Assembly: GCA_964619935.1 (NCBI GenBank)
Contig: CAZUGO010000081.1
Coordinates: 1 to 50,767 of the forward strand
Direction of reading: 5' to 3'
Length of the DNA stretch: 50,767 nt
Source of the DNA: CAZUGO01 sp964619935
GTDB lineage: Bacteria > Planctomycetota > Phycisphaerae > UBA1845 > CAIVHJ01
The notes below the pieces were generated by a model, which saw nothing but the letters and a program-made list of their open reading frames with translations, ran no database searches and had not been told where the DNA came from. This document shows, one piece after another, positions 33,884 through 43,255 of this stretch. Positions within the stretch are counted from its first letter, which is position 1. Each line of letters begins with the position of its first letter. Both the position numbers and the translations under genes were made by a program.

Positions 33884-34870
33884 GTGGCGCAACGGAAACA
33901 GCCATCACCGGCGCAGCCGGCAGTGTGCGTGGTCTTCGGAACCGAGCAGTTCCTGAAGGATCAGGCGGTCGGGCGCATCCGTCAGGCAACCATCGGCGTC
34001 GCGGCCGACTCGCTGGCGTACAGCGAGTTCGACGCCACCGCGGAGCTGTCGGAAGTGCTCGATGAGTTGCGGACCCTGCCCATGCTCGGCGACCGCCGCC
34101 TGGTGGTCGTAGCCGACGCCGACGACTTCGTCAGCCGCCACCGGGAGCCCTTGCAGCGCTATTGCGAATCGCCTTCGGCCAGCGCCTGGCTGTTGCTGGT
34201 GTGCCGCACGTTTGACCGCCGCACGCGGTTGTATCGGACGGTCGCCGCCGAGGGTCAGATCATCGCCTGCGATCCATTGAAGCGCCACCAGGTGGCGGGC
34301 TGGATTCGCAATCACGCCCGCGAGGCCCACGGCTGCACGATGGACGATCGGGCCGCCGCGTTTCTGCAGCAGCTCATCGGTGATGAGCTGTCCGCCCTGG
34401 ATGGCGAGTTGGCGAAACTGGCCACCTACGTGGATGATCGCCGGCGGATCCGGCAGGAGGACATCCGGGCCCTGTGTGGATTCTCTCGCGAAGAGAAGAT
34501 TTTTGGGGTCGGCGATGCCATTACCGGGCGCGACGTCCGGGGGGCGCTGGCGTTCTGGGACCAGGTCTGGAAGACCGACCGGGCCGCGGCCGGGCGGGCC
34601 GTGGGCGGTTTGGCCTGGGCTTTGCGGCGGCATCTGGACGGCAAGTGTCAACTGGAGCGCGGCGAGTCGGTCAGCCGATTGGCCCGGCAGTTGTGGCGTG
34701 ACCCCGGCGAGGTCAAACGCATGATGGACGGCAATTCGCTGTGGCGCATGGAGCAGAATCTGTGCGACCTTGCCCGGGCCGACGTCGATATCAAGACGGG
34801 GCGTGGCCAGCCCCGATCGGTCATCGAACAGTTCATTGTCGCGTGCACGACGGGTGACCCTGCCCGTTAG
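33884..34870 (+). CDS. holA: DNA polymerase III delta subunit
   Basis: The delta subunit opens the beta clamp as part of the clamp loader. I start it at the GTG at 33884 (AAGGA just upstream), giving 328 residues; a TTG at 33872 is the alternative. Family marks are VCVVFGTEQFLKDQAV at the start (no functional Walker A, as usual), a RTLPMLGDRRLVVVADAD segment, the long helical middle, GDELSALDGELAKLATYV, EEKIFGVGDAITGRDVRGAL, and WALRRHLDG in the C-terminal helical domain. It lies between a TPR protein and a lipoprotein in the same direction. Confidence 0.9.
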   Translation: MAQRKQPSPAQPAVCVVFGTEQFLKDQAVGRIRQATIGVAADSLAYSEFDATAELSEVLDELRTLPMLGDRRLVVVADADDFVSRHREPLQRYCESPSASAWLLLVCRTFDRRTRLYRTVAAEGQIIACDPLKRHQVAGWIRNHAREAHGCTMDDRAAAFLQQLIGDELSALDGELAKLATYVDDRRRIRQEDIRALCGFSREEKIFGVGDAITGRDVRGALAFWDQVWKTDRAAAGRAVGGLAWALRRHLDGKCQLERGESVSRLARQLWRDPGEVKRMMDGNSLWRMEQNLCDLARADVDIKTGRGQPRSVIEQFIVACTTGDPAR

Positions 34871-34894
34871 CGCCGCCGACAGTCAGGAGGACTC

Positions 34895-36049
34895 ATGATG
34901 GTGCATGGAGGCACAGGGCGGTGGTGCTGGGTCGGTGTGTTGCTGCTGCTGGCTGGTTGTGCGACCGTCAAGCCGCGTCCGAACGCATCGAAGGCCTCCG
35001 CGGTCCGCAGCGGGTTCGAGCTGGACGCGCTCCAGCCCGAGCAGGTTGAAGAGGATGGCCGGCAGGCGGAGGCCAAGAGCCAGGTGCAGTCCTATATCGA
35101 GGATCTGGCGGCCGCCGCCCCGGGCGGCGATCCTGTCCATCAACCGACCCCAACCGATTCACCATCCAATCCGCGTCAGAACCCAGCGCAGCAGGATGAT
35201 CGCGCTGAGGCGGCCAGCGCATTGTTGGAGCTGCCGGTGGTCCGGGGGCTGTCGGTGGTTGCGGTGACCGACCCGCAGCCGCCGGAACGCCCAGTAACAT
35301 CGGCGAATACACCGGCCGGCGCCGGGCTGGGATCGCAGCCGCACGCCGCCGGGCGCGACATCGAGCACCTGCAGCAGCGGATCGCCGCCAATCCAGGCGA
35401 CATCCGCGCCCGGTTGAAGCTGCGTTACCTGTACCTGTCCGAGGGGCTGACCGACAAAGCGCTGGCCGTGCCCGAGAACCTCGACCCCGAGCGCGCCGAA
35501 GTACTGTTGAAACTGATGAAGTCGGCGGTTGCGGCCGAGCAGGCACTGGCCGACCCGGGCGACCCGTCGGCCGAGGTGCTCAATGATCTGGGCCTGCTGC
35601 AGACCTGGGCGGAATCCAAGGCCGCCCTGGAGATCCCCCGACTGGCGCTCTGTGCGAGCATTCACAGCTATGGGCGCTTCGATCCGGTGCCGGCGGATTT
35701 CTTTACTGCCGGGGCTCTGGAACCCTTCCTGTTGTACTGTGAACTGCAGCACTTCAGCAGCGAACAGACTGCGGACGGACAATACCAGACCCGGATCGGT
35801 CATCGCGTGGAGTTGTTCAGCGCCGGCGGCCAATCGGTGTGGAAGGACGATCAGGACATGCACATTCAGGACACCTGTCTGAACCGCCGCCGCGACTTCT
35901 TTTTCAATCGCCTGATGTCGCTCCCCGAGGATCTGGGACCAGGTCCGTATGTGCTGAAGATCACCGTCGAAGATCGCATCGGCCGCCAGACAACCGAGGC
36001 GTCGCTGCCCCTGGAGATCAAGCCGAGTGGGTTGGCTCGCCGCGGCTGA
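34895..36049 (+). CDS. Lipoprotein of unknown function
   Basis: The 384-residue product starts at an ATG with AGGAGG five to six bases upstream and has a clear lipoprotein signal (WVGVLLLLAGC, cleavage before Cys). A low-complexity region rich in Pro, Gln and Ala follows to about residue 150. Then come a TPR-like pair of helices (RDIEHLQQRIAANPGDIRAR) and a beta-rich C-terminal domain (residues about 250-380) that resembles a cell-surface or Ig-like module, ending LPLEIKPSG. No family is recognised. Confidence 0.75.
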   Translation: MMVHGGTGRWCWVGVLLLLAGCATVKPRPNASKASAVRSGFELDALQPEQVEEDGRQAEAKSQVQSYIEDLAAAAPGGDPVHQPTPTDSPSNPRQNPAQQDDRAEAASALLELPVVRGLSVVAVTDPQPPERPVTSANTPAGAGLGSQPHAAGRDIEHLQQRIAANPGDIRARLKLRYLYLSEGLTDKALAVPENLDPERAEVLLKLMKSAVAAEQALADPGDPSAEVLNDLGLLQTWAESKAALEIPRLALCASIHSYGRFDPVPADFFTAGALEPFLLYCELQHFSSEQTADGQYQTRIGHRVELFSAGGQSVWKDDQDMHIQDTCLNRRRDFFFNRLMSLPEDLGPGPYVLKITVEDRIGRQTTEASLPLEIKPSGLARRG

Positions 36050-36144
36050 GCCAACGGCATTGACACGGTGCGCTCTGTTTGGTAGGTTTGAAGCGGTGCA
36101 GTCGGATCGTGAGGAACAACCGCCGGTTGCGAGGCGCTGCGATT

Positions 36145-36582
36145 ATGGGACTCAACCCATCCAACACAACAGGGACGCCGGACCGGGTCGACGGTGACGG
36201 CCGCAAATACTTCACCGCGGAGCAAGCCAACGCGGCCTTGCCGCTGGTTCGCCGCATTGTGGGCGACATCGTGTCACAGCACCGCACGGTCATGGACCAT
36301 CATGCCCGCTTGCAGGCCCACGGTCTGAGCGACGCGGTGGTTGAGCGGGTCGATGGGGCGCGTCTGCTCGCCGCCGACCGTCTCAATGAACTGGTCACCG
36401 AACTGCACGACGTGGGCTGCGAACTCAAGGACTGGGAAACCGGCTTGGTCGATTTCCCGGCGCAGATGAACGGCCGCGAGGTATGTCTGTGCTGGAAGCT
36501 GGGGGAGTCGCAGGTCGCCTTCTGGCACGAAGTTCGCGCCGGATTCTCCGGCCGCCAGGCCTTGGCCGCCGCGGAGCAGTAG
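36145..36582 (+). CDS. DUF2203 family protein
   Basis: From the ATG at 36145 the product has 145 residues. It shows the family marks KYFTAEQANAALPLVRRIV near the start and DWETGLVDFPA, then CLCWKLGE and FWHEVRAGFSGRQ near the end. These small cytoplasmic proteins have no known function. It is the last gene of a plus-strand run with the TPR protein, holA and the lipoprotein, and its stop lies 172 bp from the convergent top6A stop. An upstream in-frame start at 36079 is less likely. Confidence 0.85.
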   Translation: MGLNPSNTTGTPDRVDGDGRKYFTAEQANAALPLVRRIVGDIVSQHRTVMDHHARLQAHGLSDAVVERVDGARLLAADRLNELVTELHDVGCELKDWETGLVDFPAQMNGREVCLCWKLGESQVAFWHEVRAGFSGRQALAAAEQ

Positions 36583-36754
36583 CCGCAGGTTCCCGTTCAT
36601 TCATTTTAAGTAAGCGCCTGCCGGGCCTTCCAGGCGTCGAGTTGGGTTGCGGGCCAGCGCCCGATTTGTCGCGCATCGCTTCCTGTTGCCGGCCTTGCTG
36701 CGGCAGAACCATGACCTCGGCCGGCCGACTCCACCCATTGATCAGCGGGAGCCT

Positions 36755-37906
36755 TCAGTCCAGCCATTCCTTCTGGTTCTTCAACTTGCGCGGCAGATAC
36801 TCGGCGGTCAGGAAGGTCAGGCTCTTGCTGATCAGGGCTTCCACCTCCATCTTGAAGCCATTCTTGATCATCTGCTTGATTTCCTTTTCCCAGGGCTTTT
36901 TGCCCTTGAACCAGGGGTAGGCCAGAATCTGGCGGTTCCGCCTGATGTCGTTGGCGTCCAGGTCCAGCTTGACATCGTCGCTCAAGCCGCAGCGCTCATA
37001 ATCGAAGCTGGACACGCCGATGAACCGGGCCCCCGGGATGGCCATGCGCTGGGACTCGAACGCCAGGTTGATGGAACCCTGTTTGATCACCGAGTAGATG
37101 TAATAGCCCCAGGGGTCGTTATCCAACAGTACGTAGACCGGCAGCTTGAGTTCGTGGTGCAGGCGGTACAGCAGCCGGCGGACCCCGCGGGGCGGCTGAC
37201 CCCCGCCGTGGGTCAAGATGCAATGGTGGCCCTGCCAGAACTTGTCTTCGACAAAGCGCCGCCAGACCGTGCCCTTCTCGACGTGGAGCACGAACTTGGC
37301 CCGGCACTTCTTGAACTGGATGACATGCGGTTCGACGATGCTGGGGATGGCGTAGCCGCCGCTGCCCAACTGTGAAGCGTCGATCAGGTCGCCGGAGTCG
37401 ACGAACTGCAGTTCACCGATCAGGGCGCCCTTGCTGTCGGCGAAGACGTGCAGCTCCTCACGGAGGGCCCCGGTGGTGACCTCCAGATCCTCCAGAATCG
37501 GGTCGGATTCAGACTGGTCGTCGAAGGTCTTCTCGGAGGTGCCTCTGATGGTGTGCTTGGCCATGTAGTAAATCTGCCGGATGCTGGCCGACTTGCCGGC
37601 GTCGATCAGGTCTTTGCACTTGGAGGCCACCAGCAGCGTCTGCATGAAGCGCTTGGCTTGCCCGTAGTTGAAGAAGCTGCGCTGCTGCTTGCCGCCGCCC
37701 ATTTCAATGACCTTGGACTTGGGGTTGAACCGGACGTTGCTCAAGGATCGCAGTGGAATGTCGATGGCCGGGTCGTTGCCGCGGGAGGCCATGGTCACCA
37801 CCCGGCCGGCCAAGTCGTCCAGAAGGGTGCCGGCCTGATCCCTGTTCGCGGCTTTCCGGCCGGCGGCGCTGCTCTGCTTTCGAGACGTGCTTTTCTTCTG
37901 GGCCAA
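36755..37906 (-). CDS. top6A: DNA topoisomerase VI subunit A (Spo11-like)
   Basis: This is the cutting subunit of type IIB topoisomerase, 383 residues. The catalytic tyrosine lies in SIRQIYYMAKHT (Tyr113/Tyr114) of the winged-helix domain. The Toprim domain has the metal residues Glu210 in FVLHVEKGTVWRRF and Asp262 and Asp264 in LLDNDPWGYYIY. Then come RFIGVSSFDYERCGL and an archaeal-style C-terminus (KGKKPWEKEIKQMIKNGFKM). The start lies 9 bp after the top6B stop, so both are made from one transcript. Topo VI is typical of archaea and plants; bacterial pairs like this are uncommon. No key residue is missing. Confidence 0.95.
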   Translation of the reverse strand: MAQKKSTSRKQSSAAGRKAANRDQAGTLLDDLAGRVVTMASRGNDPAIDIPLRSLSNVRFNPKSKVIEMGGGKQQRSFFNYGQAKRFMQTLLVASKCKDLIDAGKSASIRQIYYMAKHTIRGTSEKTFDDQSESDPILEDLEVTTGALREELHVFADSKGALIGELQFVDSGDLIDASQLGSGGYAIPSIVEPHVIQFKKCRAKFVLHVEKGTVWRRFVEDKFWQGHHCILTHGGGQPPRGVRRLLYRLHHELKLPVYVLLDNDPWGYYIYSVIKQGSINLAFESQRMAIPGARFIGVSSFDYERCGLSDDVKLDLDANDIRRNRQILAYPWFKGKKPWEKEIKQMIKNGFKMEVEALISKSLTFLTAEYLPRKLKNQKEWLD

Positions 37907-37915
37907 GGCGGGCTC

Positions 37916-39820
37916 CTATCGGCGGCGGCGCCGGGCGCGGCGCGGTTTTGGGCTGGAGGCGGCCGGCTCGCCCAGCAGATCGTGCTGCGGGCCTGGCGCG
38001 GCGGGGCGCTCGACCACGATGGTGTTGGCCAGTTGCGGCGGGTCGGCCACGGGGCGGTCGATGCGCTTGCCGTGCTCGTCGAATTCCATGTCGGCGGCGG
38101 CGGTGAACCGGCGGGCCAGATCCACCAGGTTCCCGCGAAAACGGGCGGCATCGATGGTCCGGATGGAGCCCACGGCGCTGACCAGTTCGTCGATGTAGCG
38201 CGTGAACACGTCCCGGCGGGTGGCATACGCCTGGCGCTTGCGCTTGCGCTGCAACAGCACGCCGAGCCGCCGCCCGCACTCCTGGACGGCCAGCTTGATT
38301 TCCTTGCGGATTTCATCGTAGTCGGCCACCGCTTCCTTGGATTCGGAGGTAAACGGCACCCAGACGCTGGCGATGTGCAGCAGAATCAGCAGGGGACCGC
38401 TGGGCAAGGACCCGCGGGACTGCGAGACGCCGTAGTGACCCCACTTGGTATCGAGCACGCTCTTGAACATGCAGCAGGCGGACTGCTGGTAGAGCAGCGG
38501 CACGCGGTTGGCGAAGCGGAGCACGCGGGCTTGCCCGGGCTCGGTGCTCTTGCCGTTCTGGCCGTCGTCGTCGTTGCGATCGGGTCCGAGGTTGCCGCCG
38601 TAGGCCAGGCCGACCTCGATCTGGAAGGGATTGCCGCGATAGACCGCCGGCGGGCGGGTGCTGGCGGTGTAAAACTCGGCCTGGATGCCCTGCAGCATTC
38701 CCGACAGAATGTGCTCGGCGCCGATGGGGGCCAGGCAGTTGGTCGGCGGCGCCATCAGGCGCGTTTTCTGAAGTGCCTGGTACACCCGCTCGAGGTCGCT
38801 GCCCTGCAGCCGGCCGACGGTGGTTCTGCTGGTCAAGCCCGCCGCCTTGCAGACCTGGTCGGCCACCCGGGCACTGACCCGCGAGAAGTCCTTCTGCAAG
38901 AAGCCGCTGAGGGACTTGGCGGCGGTGTCGTCCAGCATTTTGATCATGGTGCCCAGTTCCACGCCGTGCGGATGCGGCTTGATCTCGACCGGGTTGTGCG
39001 GCAACGCTTCCACGCTGCGCGGATACTCCACCACCGCGTCGGTCGGCGACTTGTAGATGAAGTGGGCGTGCGGGTTGGCGATGGCGGTCTGGAGCATGTA
39101 TTCGTCGACCGACTGGCGGCCCTTGATGTAGCTGGCCACCAGTTCGATGGTCACCTCGGTGCCGTGGTCCCAATCGACGTCCGCCGGCTCCTCCTTGATG
39201 ATCTCCGGTTTGTTCTTCTTGGTGTCGATCTGAATCTGGTAGTGGTGGGCCTGCTGCTGCCGGGCGATCCGCGAGGTGACGTGGATCGGGCGCCCGGTGG
39301 TCAACAAGCCGTACATGCCGGCCGCCGAGATGCCGATGCCCTGCTGCCCGCGGGACATCTTCAGGCGGTGAAACTTGGAGCCGTACAGCAGCTTGCCGAA
39401 GATGTTGGGAATCTGTTGCTTGACGATCCCGGGTCCATTGTCGCGCACCGTCACACGATAGCGCTCGTCATCGAGTTGGTGCAGCAGCACCTCCAGGCGC
39501 GGCAGGATCAGGGCTTCCTCGCAGGCATCGAGGCTGTTGTCGACGGCCTCCTTGACGGTGGTCAGCAGGGCCTTGCGCTTGTTGTCAAATCCCAGCAGGT
39601 GGCGATTCTTGGCAAAAAACTCGGAGATGGAAATCTCACGCTGGGCCGCCGCCATGCTCTCCGCGGTGGCCCCGCGGGCCGGCCGCGAGGCCGGCCGCGC
39701 CGCAGAGGGCGTGGGCTTGGCGTGTGCACGAGGGGCCGGCCCAGGCCGGCCAGCGGCGCCGAACGACAGGTCCAACTGACGTGATGATTGCTTGGCTTTC
39801 TTCGCAGGGCTGCGCGCCAT
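37916..39820 (-). CDS. top6B: DNA topoisomerase VI subunit B (ATPase)
   Basis: This 634-residue subunit binds ATP with a GHKL fold and closes the enzyme on DNA. After a basic, disordered N-terminus of about 60 residues come the motifs: VKEAVDNSLDACEEA (N-box with Glu91 and Asn95), VRDNGPGIV (Asp127), and MSRGQQGIGISAAGMYG (the G2 lid). The transducer domain follows, with VEVGLAYGG-like GLAYGGNLGP, RFANRVPLLYQQSAC and the switch-lysine region of the family further on. It precedes top6A directly, the order known from archaeal operons. Confidence 0.95.
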   Translation of the reverse strand: MARSPAKKAKQSSRQLDLSFGAAGRPGPAPRAHAKPTPSAARPASRPARGATAESMAAAQREISISEFFAKNRHLLGFDNKRKALLTTVKEAVDNSLDACEEALILPRLEVLLHQLDDERYRVTVRDNGPGIVKQQIPNIFGKLLYGSKFHRLKMSRGQQGIGISAAGMYGLLTTGRPIHVTSRIARQQQAHHYQIQIDTKKNKPEIIKEEPADVDWDHGTEVTIELVASYIKGRQSVDEYMLQTAIANPHAHFIYKSPTDAVVEYPRSVEALPHNPVEIKPHPHGVELGTMIKMLDDTAAKSLSGFLQKDFSRVSARVADQVCKAAGLTSRTTVGRLQGSDLERVYQALQKTRLMAPPTNCLAPIGAEHILSGMLQGIQAEFYTASTRPPAVYRGNPFQIEVGLAYGGNLGPDRNDDDGQNGKSTEPGQARVLRFANRVPLLYQQSACCMFKSVLDTKWGHYGVSQSRGSLPSGPLLILLHIASVWVPFTSESKEAVADYDEIRKEIKLAVQECGRRLGVLLQRKRKRQAYATRRDVFTRYIDELVSAVGSIRTIDAARFRGNLVDLARRFTAAADMEFDEHGKRIDRPVADPPQLANTIVVERPAAPGPQHDLLGEPAASSPKPRRARRRRR

Positions 39821-39961
39821 CCTGGCTTCCTCAACTCCGGCACCATCATATGGTTTTTGCCCCCTAGATCAAGGCGATCGCGGCACCGTGCCGCGGCGAC
39901 CCGCACCCGCAGCGCCGCGAATCCGCGGAGGCGAATCGCCGTGACCGGCGCCACCAGGTGA

Positions 39962-41467
39962 CTACTTGACGGTTGCCGTGGGGGGGCGAAGGATGGTTGC
40001 GAACATCGGGCGAATGGCGGCACGATAGAGCGTATGGCTCATGCCCGGCACGACCATGACCTCGGCGTCACTCCCCAGCCGCGCGAGCGTGGTTTGGAGA
40101 TTGCGCACTGCGCCGTCCAGCAGAAACTGATCGTCCTCGCCGGCAAAGATGTGCAGTTTTCCTGCGAGTTGCGGGCCCAGTGTTGGCCAGCGCTGTTCGA
40201 GGATTAATCGGATGTCGAATGGTTTCCAAGCGGTCGCCACTCGCGGATCGACCGCCCCACTGTTGCGGTCGAACAGCGCCTGGGGTTGCCCGTCGAGGCC
40301 TCGCGGGCTGAACGCCGCCTCGAAGGAGTGGATCTGGCCGCCCGGACCCAGGGCGGTTTCCATGTCCACAAACTCCCGGTAGTGCAGCAGCACCTGTTCG
40401 CCGCGGCGGGCCAATGGCCGGGCCAGATCCCGGGCGTCGTGGAACATGTTGACCCCGGGTGCATAGAGGTCGATCCGCTGGAAGTCGCGAAAGTCCACCG
40501 GGTCGGGCACATGGGCCCAGCAGCCGTGGAACGACTGCGGGTAGGTGATCTGCAGCCACAGGCTGCTCCAGCCGCCGGAGGATACCCCGGTCACGTAGCG
40601 CTGCCCGCCGTCTTGGGGGCCGCGAAACCGGTGTTCGATGTCCGGAATGAGTTCGTCGATCAAGGCCCGTCCCCAGGGCCCGTTGTTGGCCGAGTCGACG
40701 AAGACGTGGTGCCCGCGATAACAACTGGGGTCAGGCACCACCACGAGCACGTTGCCGGCCTCCGGAGCGGCCGAATCGAGAATCCGCGCCAGCCGGTCGG
40801 CAAATCGGTGGGTGCTGCCGAAACTCCCGATCCAGTACAGCGCCGGGTAGCGCCGCTGGAGGTGGGCGGCCCAGCCATCCGGCAGGATGACGGCATAGCG
40901 CATCTTCATCGGCCGGCCGTGGAAGGCGCTGAGCAAGGGGCTGGACAGCTCGCCGAAACGCACCCGGCCGTGGTCGACCGGCGGTTCGTCCCGGACCACC
41001 TGATCCAATCGCAGGCGAATCGTGCCGCTGCTTTGGGGATCGAGGGTCAAGGTCTGGACGCTGCTGTACAGGTCGCCAGCGCCCTGGCCGGGCACCGGGC
41101 AGTCGCGGCTGCGGCGGGCCACAGCCTGCACCTGGTAGGCGCCCGCCGGCAAGCTGGCGATCGGTTCGGGAAAGGCGTCGGCTTCCTGGTCGAGTGTGGC
41201 CACCGGATCCGGGCCGGACAGGTCGACATCGCGGGCAATGATCCGCGGCGGCCGAAACCAGTCCTGGACTCGCAGACGCGGTTCACGGCCGGGGCGCTCG
41301 CTCAGCAAGACGTACACCCGTCCCTGGAAGGGGCCCGGCTGCAGGTCGCCGTCGAGCCGCAGCTCAAACCGCAGTGCCGCCGCAGGTGAGGGCTCGGGGC
41401 GCGATTCGCCCGGCAGCAGGGCCAGGCCCACCAACAGCACCGCCCGGCACATTGCGTCCACAATCAT
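39962..41467 (-). CDS. Secreted esterase of the alpha/beta-hydrolase (Esterase D/PHB type) family
   Basis: The 501-residue product has a short N-terminal signal (MCRAVLLVGLALLPG), a beta-rich N-terminal half (about 30-185), and a hydrolase domain from about residue 185: MRYAVILPDGWAAH, YPALYWIGSFGSTH, VVVPDPSCYRGHHVF, nucleophile elbow GVSSGG with Ser296, the acid in FAGEDDQFLL near residue 447, and the His in VPGMSHTLY near 480. The full triad is thus present. It should act outside the cytoplasm, on an ester such as that of a plant polysaccharide, but the substrate is open. It is 141 bp upstream of top6B in the same direction. Confidence 0.82.
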   Translation of the reverse strand: MIVDAMCRAVLLVGLALLPGESRPEPSPAAALRFELRLDGDLQPGPFQGRVYVLLSERPGREPRLRVQDWFRPPRIIARDVDLSGPDPVATLDQEADAFPEPIASLPAGAYQVQAVARRSRDCPVPGQGAGDLYSSVQTLTLDPQSSGTIRLRLDQVVRDEPPVDHGRVRFGELSSPLLSAFHGRPMKMRYAVILPDGWAAHLQRRYPALYWIGSFGSTHRFADRLARILDSAAPEAGNVLVVVPDPSCYRGHHVFVDSANNGPWGRALIDELIPDIEHRFRGPQDGGQRYVTGVSSGGWSSLWLQITYPQSFHGCWAHVPDPVDFRDFQRIDLYAPGVNMFHDARDLARPLARRGEQVLLHYREFVDMETALGPGGQIHSFEAAFSPRGLDGQPQALFDRNSGAVDPRVATAWKPFDIRLILEQRWPTLGPQLAGKLHIFAGEDDQFLLDGAVRNLQTTLARLGSDAEVMVVPGMSHTLYRAAIRPMFATILRPPTATVK

Positions 41468-41518
41468 CGGCGATCTTTACGGGGTGAGTGGGGGGCGTCC
41501 GGCCGGGTTCCGCAAGGG

Positions 41519-41860
41519 TCAGCCATCCGCCTCCAGGGTGGTGGTGATTTTCAGCGACGCGAATTGTCCGACGTAGAGTTCGCCACGTTCCTTGTGCGTG
41601 ACCAGCAGGACCGCCGTCCCGCTGACGTGGGCCTCGCGCATCCTCTGAATCGCGTGCGCTGGATTCAGCGGGGTGATCATCAGAATGGCCCGGACCACGT
41701 CCTCCATGGTGTTGACCTCGTCGTTGTGCAGAATGACCTTGTACGGCGGCAACTGCCGGCTCTTGGGCTTGCTGTGCGCCGGGCGCGGACGCCTCTGAAC
41801 GGCGGTGTCCACCGGTCCATCGGCAGTGTTCGCGCTTGCCGCTTCGTGTGGTTCGGGCAT
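41519..41860 (-). CDS. clpS: ATP-dependent Clp protease adaptor ClpS
   Basis: ClpS delivers N-degron proteins to ClpAP. The 113-residue protein has a 35-residue flexible N-terminus and the core: PPYKVILHNDEVNTMEDVVR (the HND/E substrate pocket), ILMITPLNPAHAIQRMREAH, VSGTAVLLVTHKERGELYV. A Met at the pocket position (NTMEDVV) fits the family. No clpA lies in the window. It is divergent from the ACT-domain gene. Confidence 0.93.
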   Translation of the reverse strand: MPEPHEAASANTADGPVDTAVQRRPRPAHSKPKSRQLPPYKVILHNDEVNTMEDVVRAILMITPLNPAHAIQRMREAHVSGTAVLLVTHKERGELYVGQFASLKITTTLEADG

Positions 41861-41964
41861 GACGGGTCATCCTATTTGCCAGCGGGACCGTTCCATTATA
41901 AATTGTATCCTCGTCAGCTTTCAAGGCTTGATCTGGCAACGGCCTTTTTCAAGGGAGGCATCCC

Positions 41965-42423
41965 ATGGTCGACAAGGTGACTCAGTTTTCGGTGTTCATG
42001 ATCAACAAGCCGGGCGTGTTGCAGCAGGTTTGCCAGGAGCTGGCTCACGCCAAGGTCAACATCATCGCCCTGACCATGATGGATTCGATGGAGCACGGCG
42101 TGCTGCGGATCGTGTCGGATCACGCGGCCAAGACGCGGGACGTGCTCAAGCACCTGGGTGTGCCCATTTCGGAGACGGATGTGTTGTCAGTGGGGATGCC
42201 CAACAACCCCGGTGCAATGGCGGACATCTGCACCCGGTTGGCGGAATCCAAGTGCCGGGTGAGCTATGCCTACTGCACTTCGGGAACCAAAGGGGGCAAG
42301 ACCATTGGGATCTTCAAGGTGGCCAACGTCGAGCGGGCCACCAAGATGCTGGCGGTGACTCCGGTCAAGCGCCGCAAGGAGGCCCAGATCCGCCGGCCGG
42401 CAAGCAGCGCCTACCGCCGCTGA
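41965..42423 (+). CDS. ACT-domain protein (two ACT domains)
   Basis: The 152-residue protein, with GGGAGG seven bases before the ATG, consists of two ACT domains: FSVFMINKPGVLQQVCQELA (residues 8-72) and LSVGMPNNPGAMADICTRLA (about 75-135). Each has the ligand-binding turn with Pro-Gly. A basic tail (VKRRKEAQIRR) follows. Stand-alone ACT proteins usually bind amino acids and regulate enzymes. No enzyme partner is next to it. Confidence 0.88.
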   Translation: MVDKVTQFSVFMINKPGVLQQVCQELAHAKVNIIALTMMDSMEHGVLRIVSDHAAKTRDVLKHLGVPISETDVLSVGMPNNPGAMADICTRLAESKCRVSYAYCTSGTKGGKTIGIFKVANVERATKMLAVTPVKRRKEAQIRRPASSAYRR

Positions 42424-42436
42424 TCGTGGGGTTCGC

Positions 42437-43255
42437 TCAGGCGACCAGCTCCTGGTTGGACAGCGCCGCGAAGCGTTGTCGCAAGCGACTGAGCACGTCC
42501 TTGTGGATCTGGCTGACCCGGGACTCCGAGAGGTCCAGCACCAGCCCGATTTCGGCCATGGTCAGTTCTTCATAGTAGTACAGGATGACCACCAGGCGCT
42601 CTTCGCGGGTCAAGCCGCGGGTGATGTAGTCGGTCAGCAGTTCGCGGGACACTTTGGACGACGGGTCCACCTGGCGGGTGTCGCCGACATCCCAGCCGAC
42701 CGACCGGCCGCGGCCGTCGGTCTCGGGCTCCATGGCGCTGAAGTGAACTTCCTTGCCCAACTGCGACAGCCGCGAGAGGTGTTCGTAACGGGCCACGCTG
42801 ATGTTCATGCGCTTGGCGATTTCAGCACCTGTCGGCGGACGACCGAGTTCCGAGTCCAGCAGTTCCTTGGCGTGCATGCGCTTCTTCTCGAAGGTGCGGA
42901 CCGTGCGCGACTGCGAATCCAGGCTGCGCAGCCAGTCCATGACCGCGCCGGTGATGCGCTGCTGGCAGAAGGTTTCGAACTTGGCTTGCCGCGAGGGATC
43001 GTAGGCCTCGACGGCTTCGATCAAGCCGTCGAACGCGGCGCTGCAGATTTCATCGTAGGTAATCTGCACCGGCAGCTTGCGGGTCAGCCGCGACGCGTGG
43101 GCATAGACCAACGGGCTGTGGAACTCGACGATCTTGTTGCGCGTTCGGACGTCGCGCCGCGACAGGTAGCGCGTCCAGAGACTGGTGATTTCGGGTTGAG
43201 CCTTCAGGGCAGAACGTTTGGCAGGCGAGATTTCTGTGCTGTTCGCCTTTTTCAT
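42437..43255 (-). CDS. fliA: RNA polymerase sigma factor, FliA/WhiG family
   Basis: The 272-residue product starts at the ATG at 43255 with AAAGGAG seven bases upstream; the frame stays open for 20 more codons. Region 2 shows IVEFHSPLVYAHASRLTRKL, DEICSAAFDGLIEAVEAYDP and FETFCQQRITGAVMDWLRS, the last being typical for FliA/SigD/WhiG sigma factors. Region 3 follows (GRPPTGAEIAKRMNISV), and region 4 has LTREERLVVILYYYEELTMA with the helix-turn-helix LDLSESRVSQIHKDVL. In other bacteria this type drives flagellin genes; fliC in this window is an obvious possible target, though 35 kb away. No anti-sigma FlgM gene is adjacent. Confidence 0.9.
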   Translation of the reverse strand: MKKANSTEISPAKRSALKAQPEITSLWTRYLSRRDVRTRNKIVEFHSPLVYAHASRLTRKLPVQITYDEICSAAFDGLIEAVEAYDPSRQAKFETFCQQRITGAVMDWLRSLDSQSRTVRTFEKKRMHAKELLDSELGRPPTGAEIAKRMNISVARYEHLSRLSQLGKEVHFSAMEPETDGRGRSVGWDVGDTRQVDPSSKVSRELLTDYITRGLTREERLVVILYYYEELTMAEIGLVLDLSESRVSQIHKDVLSRLRQRFAALSNQELVA

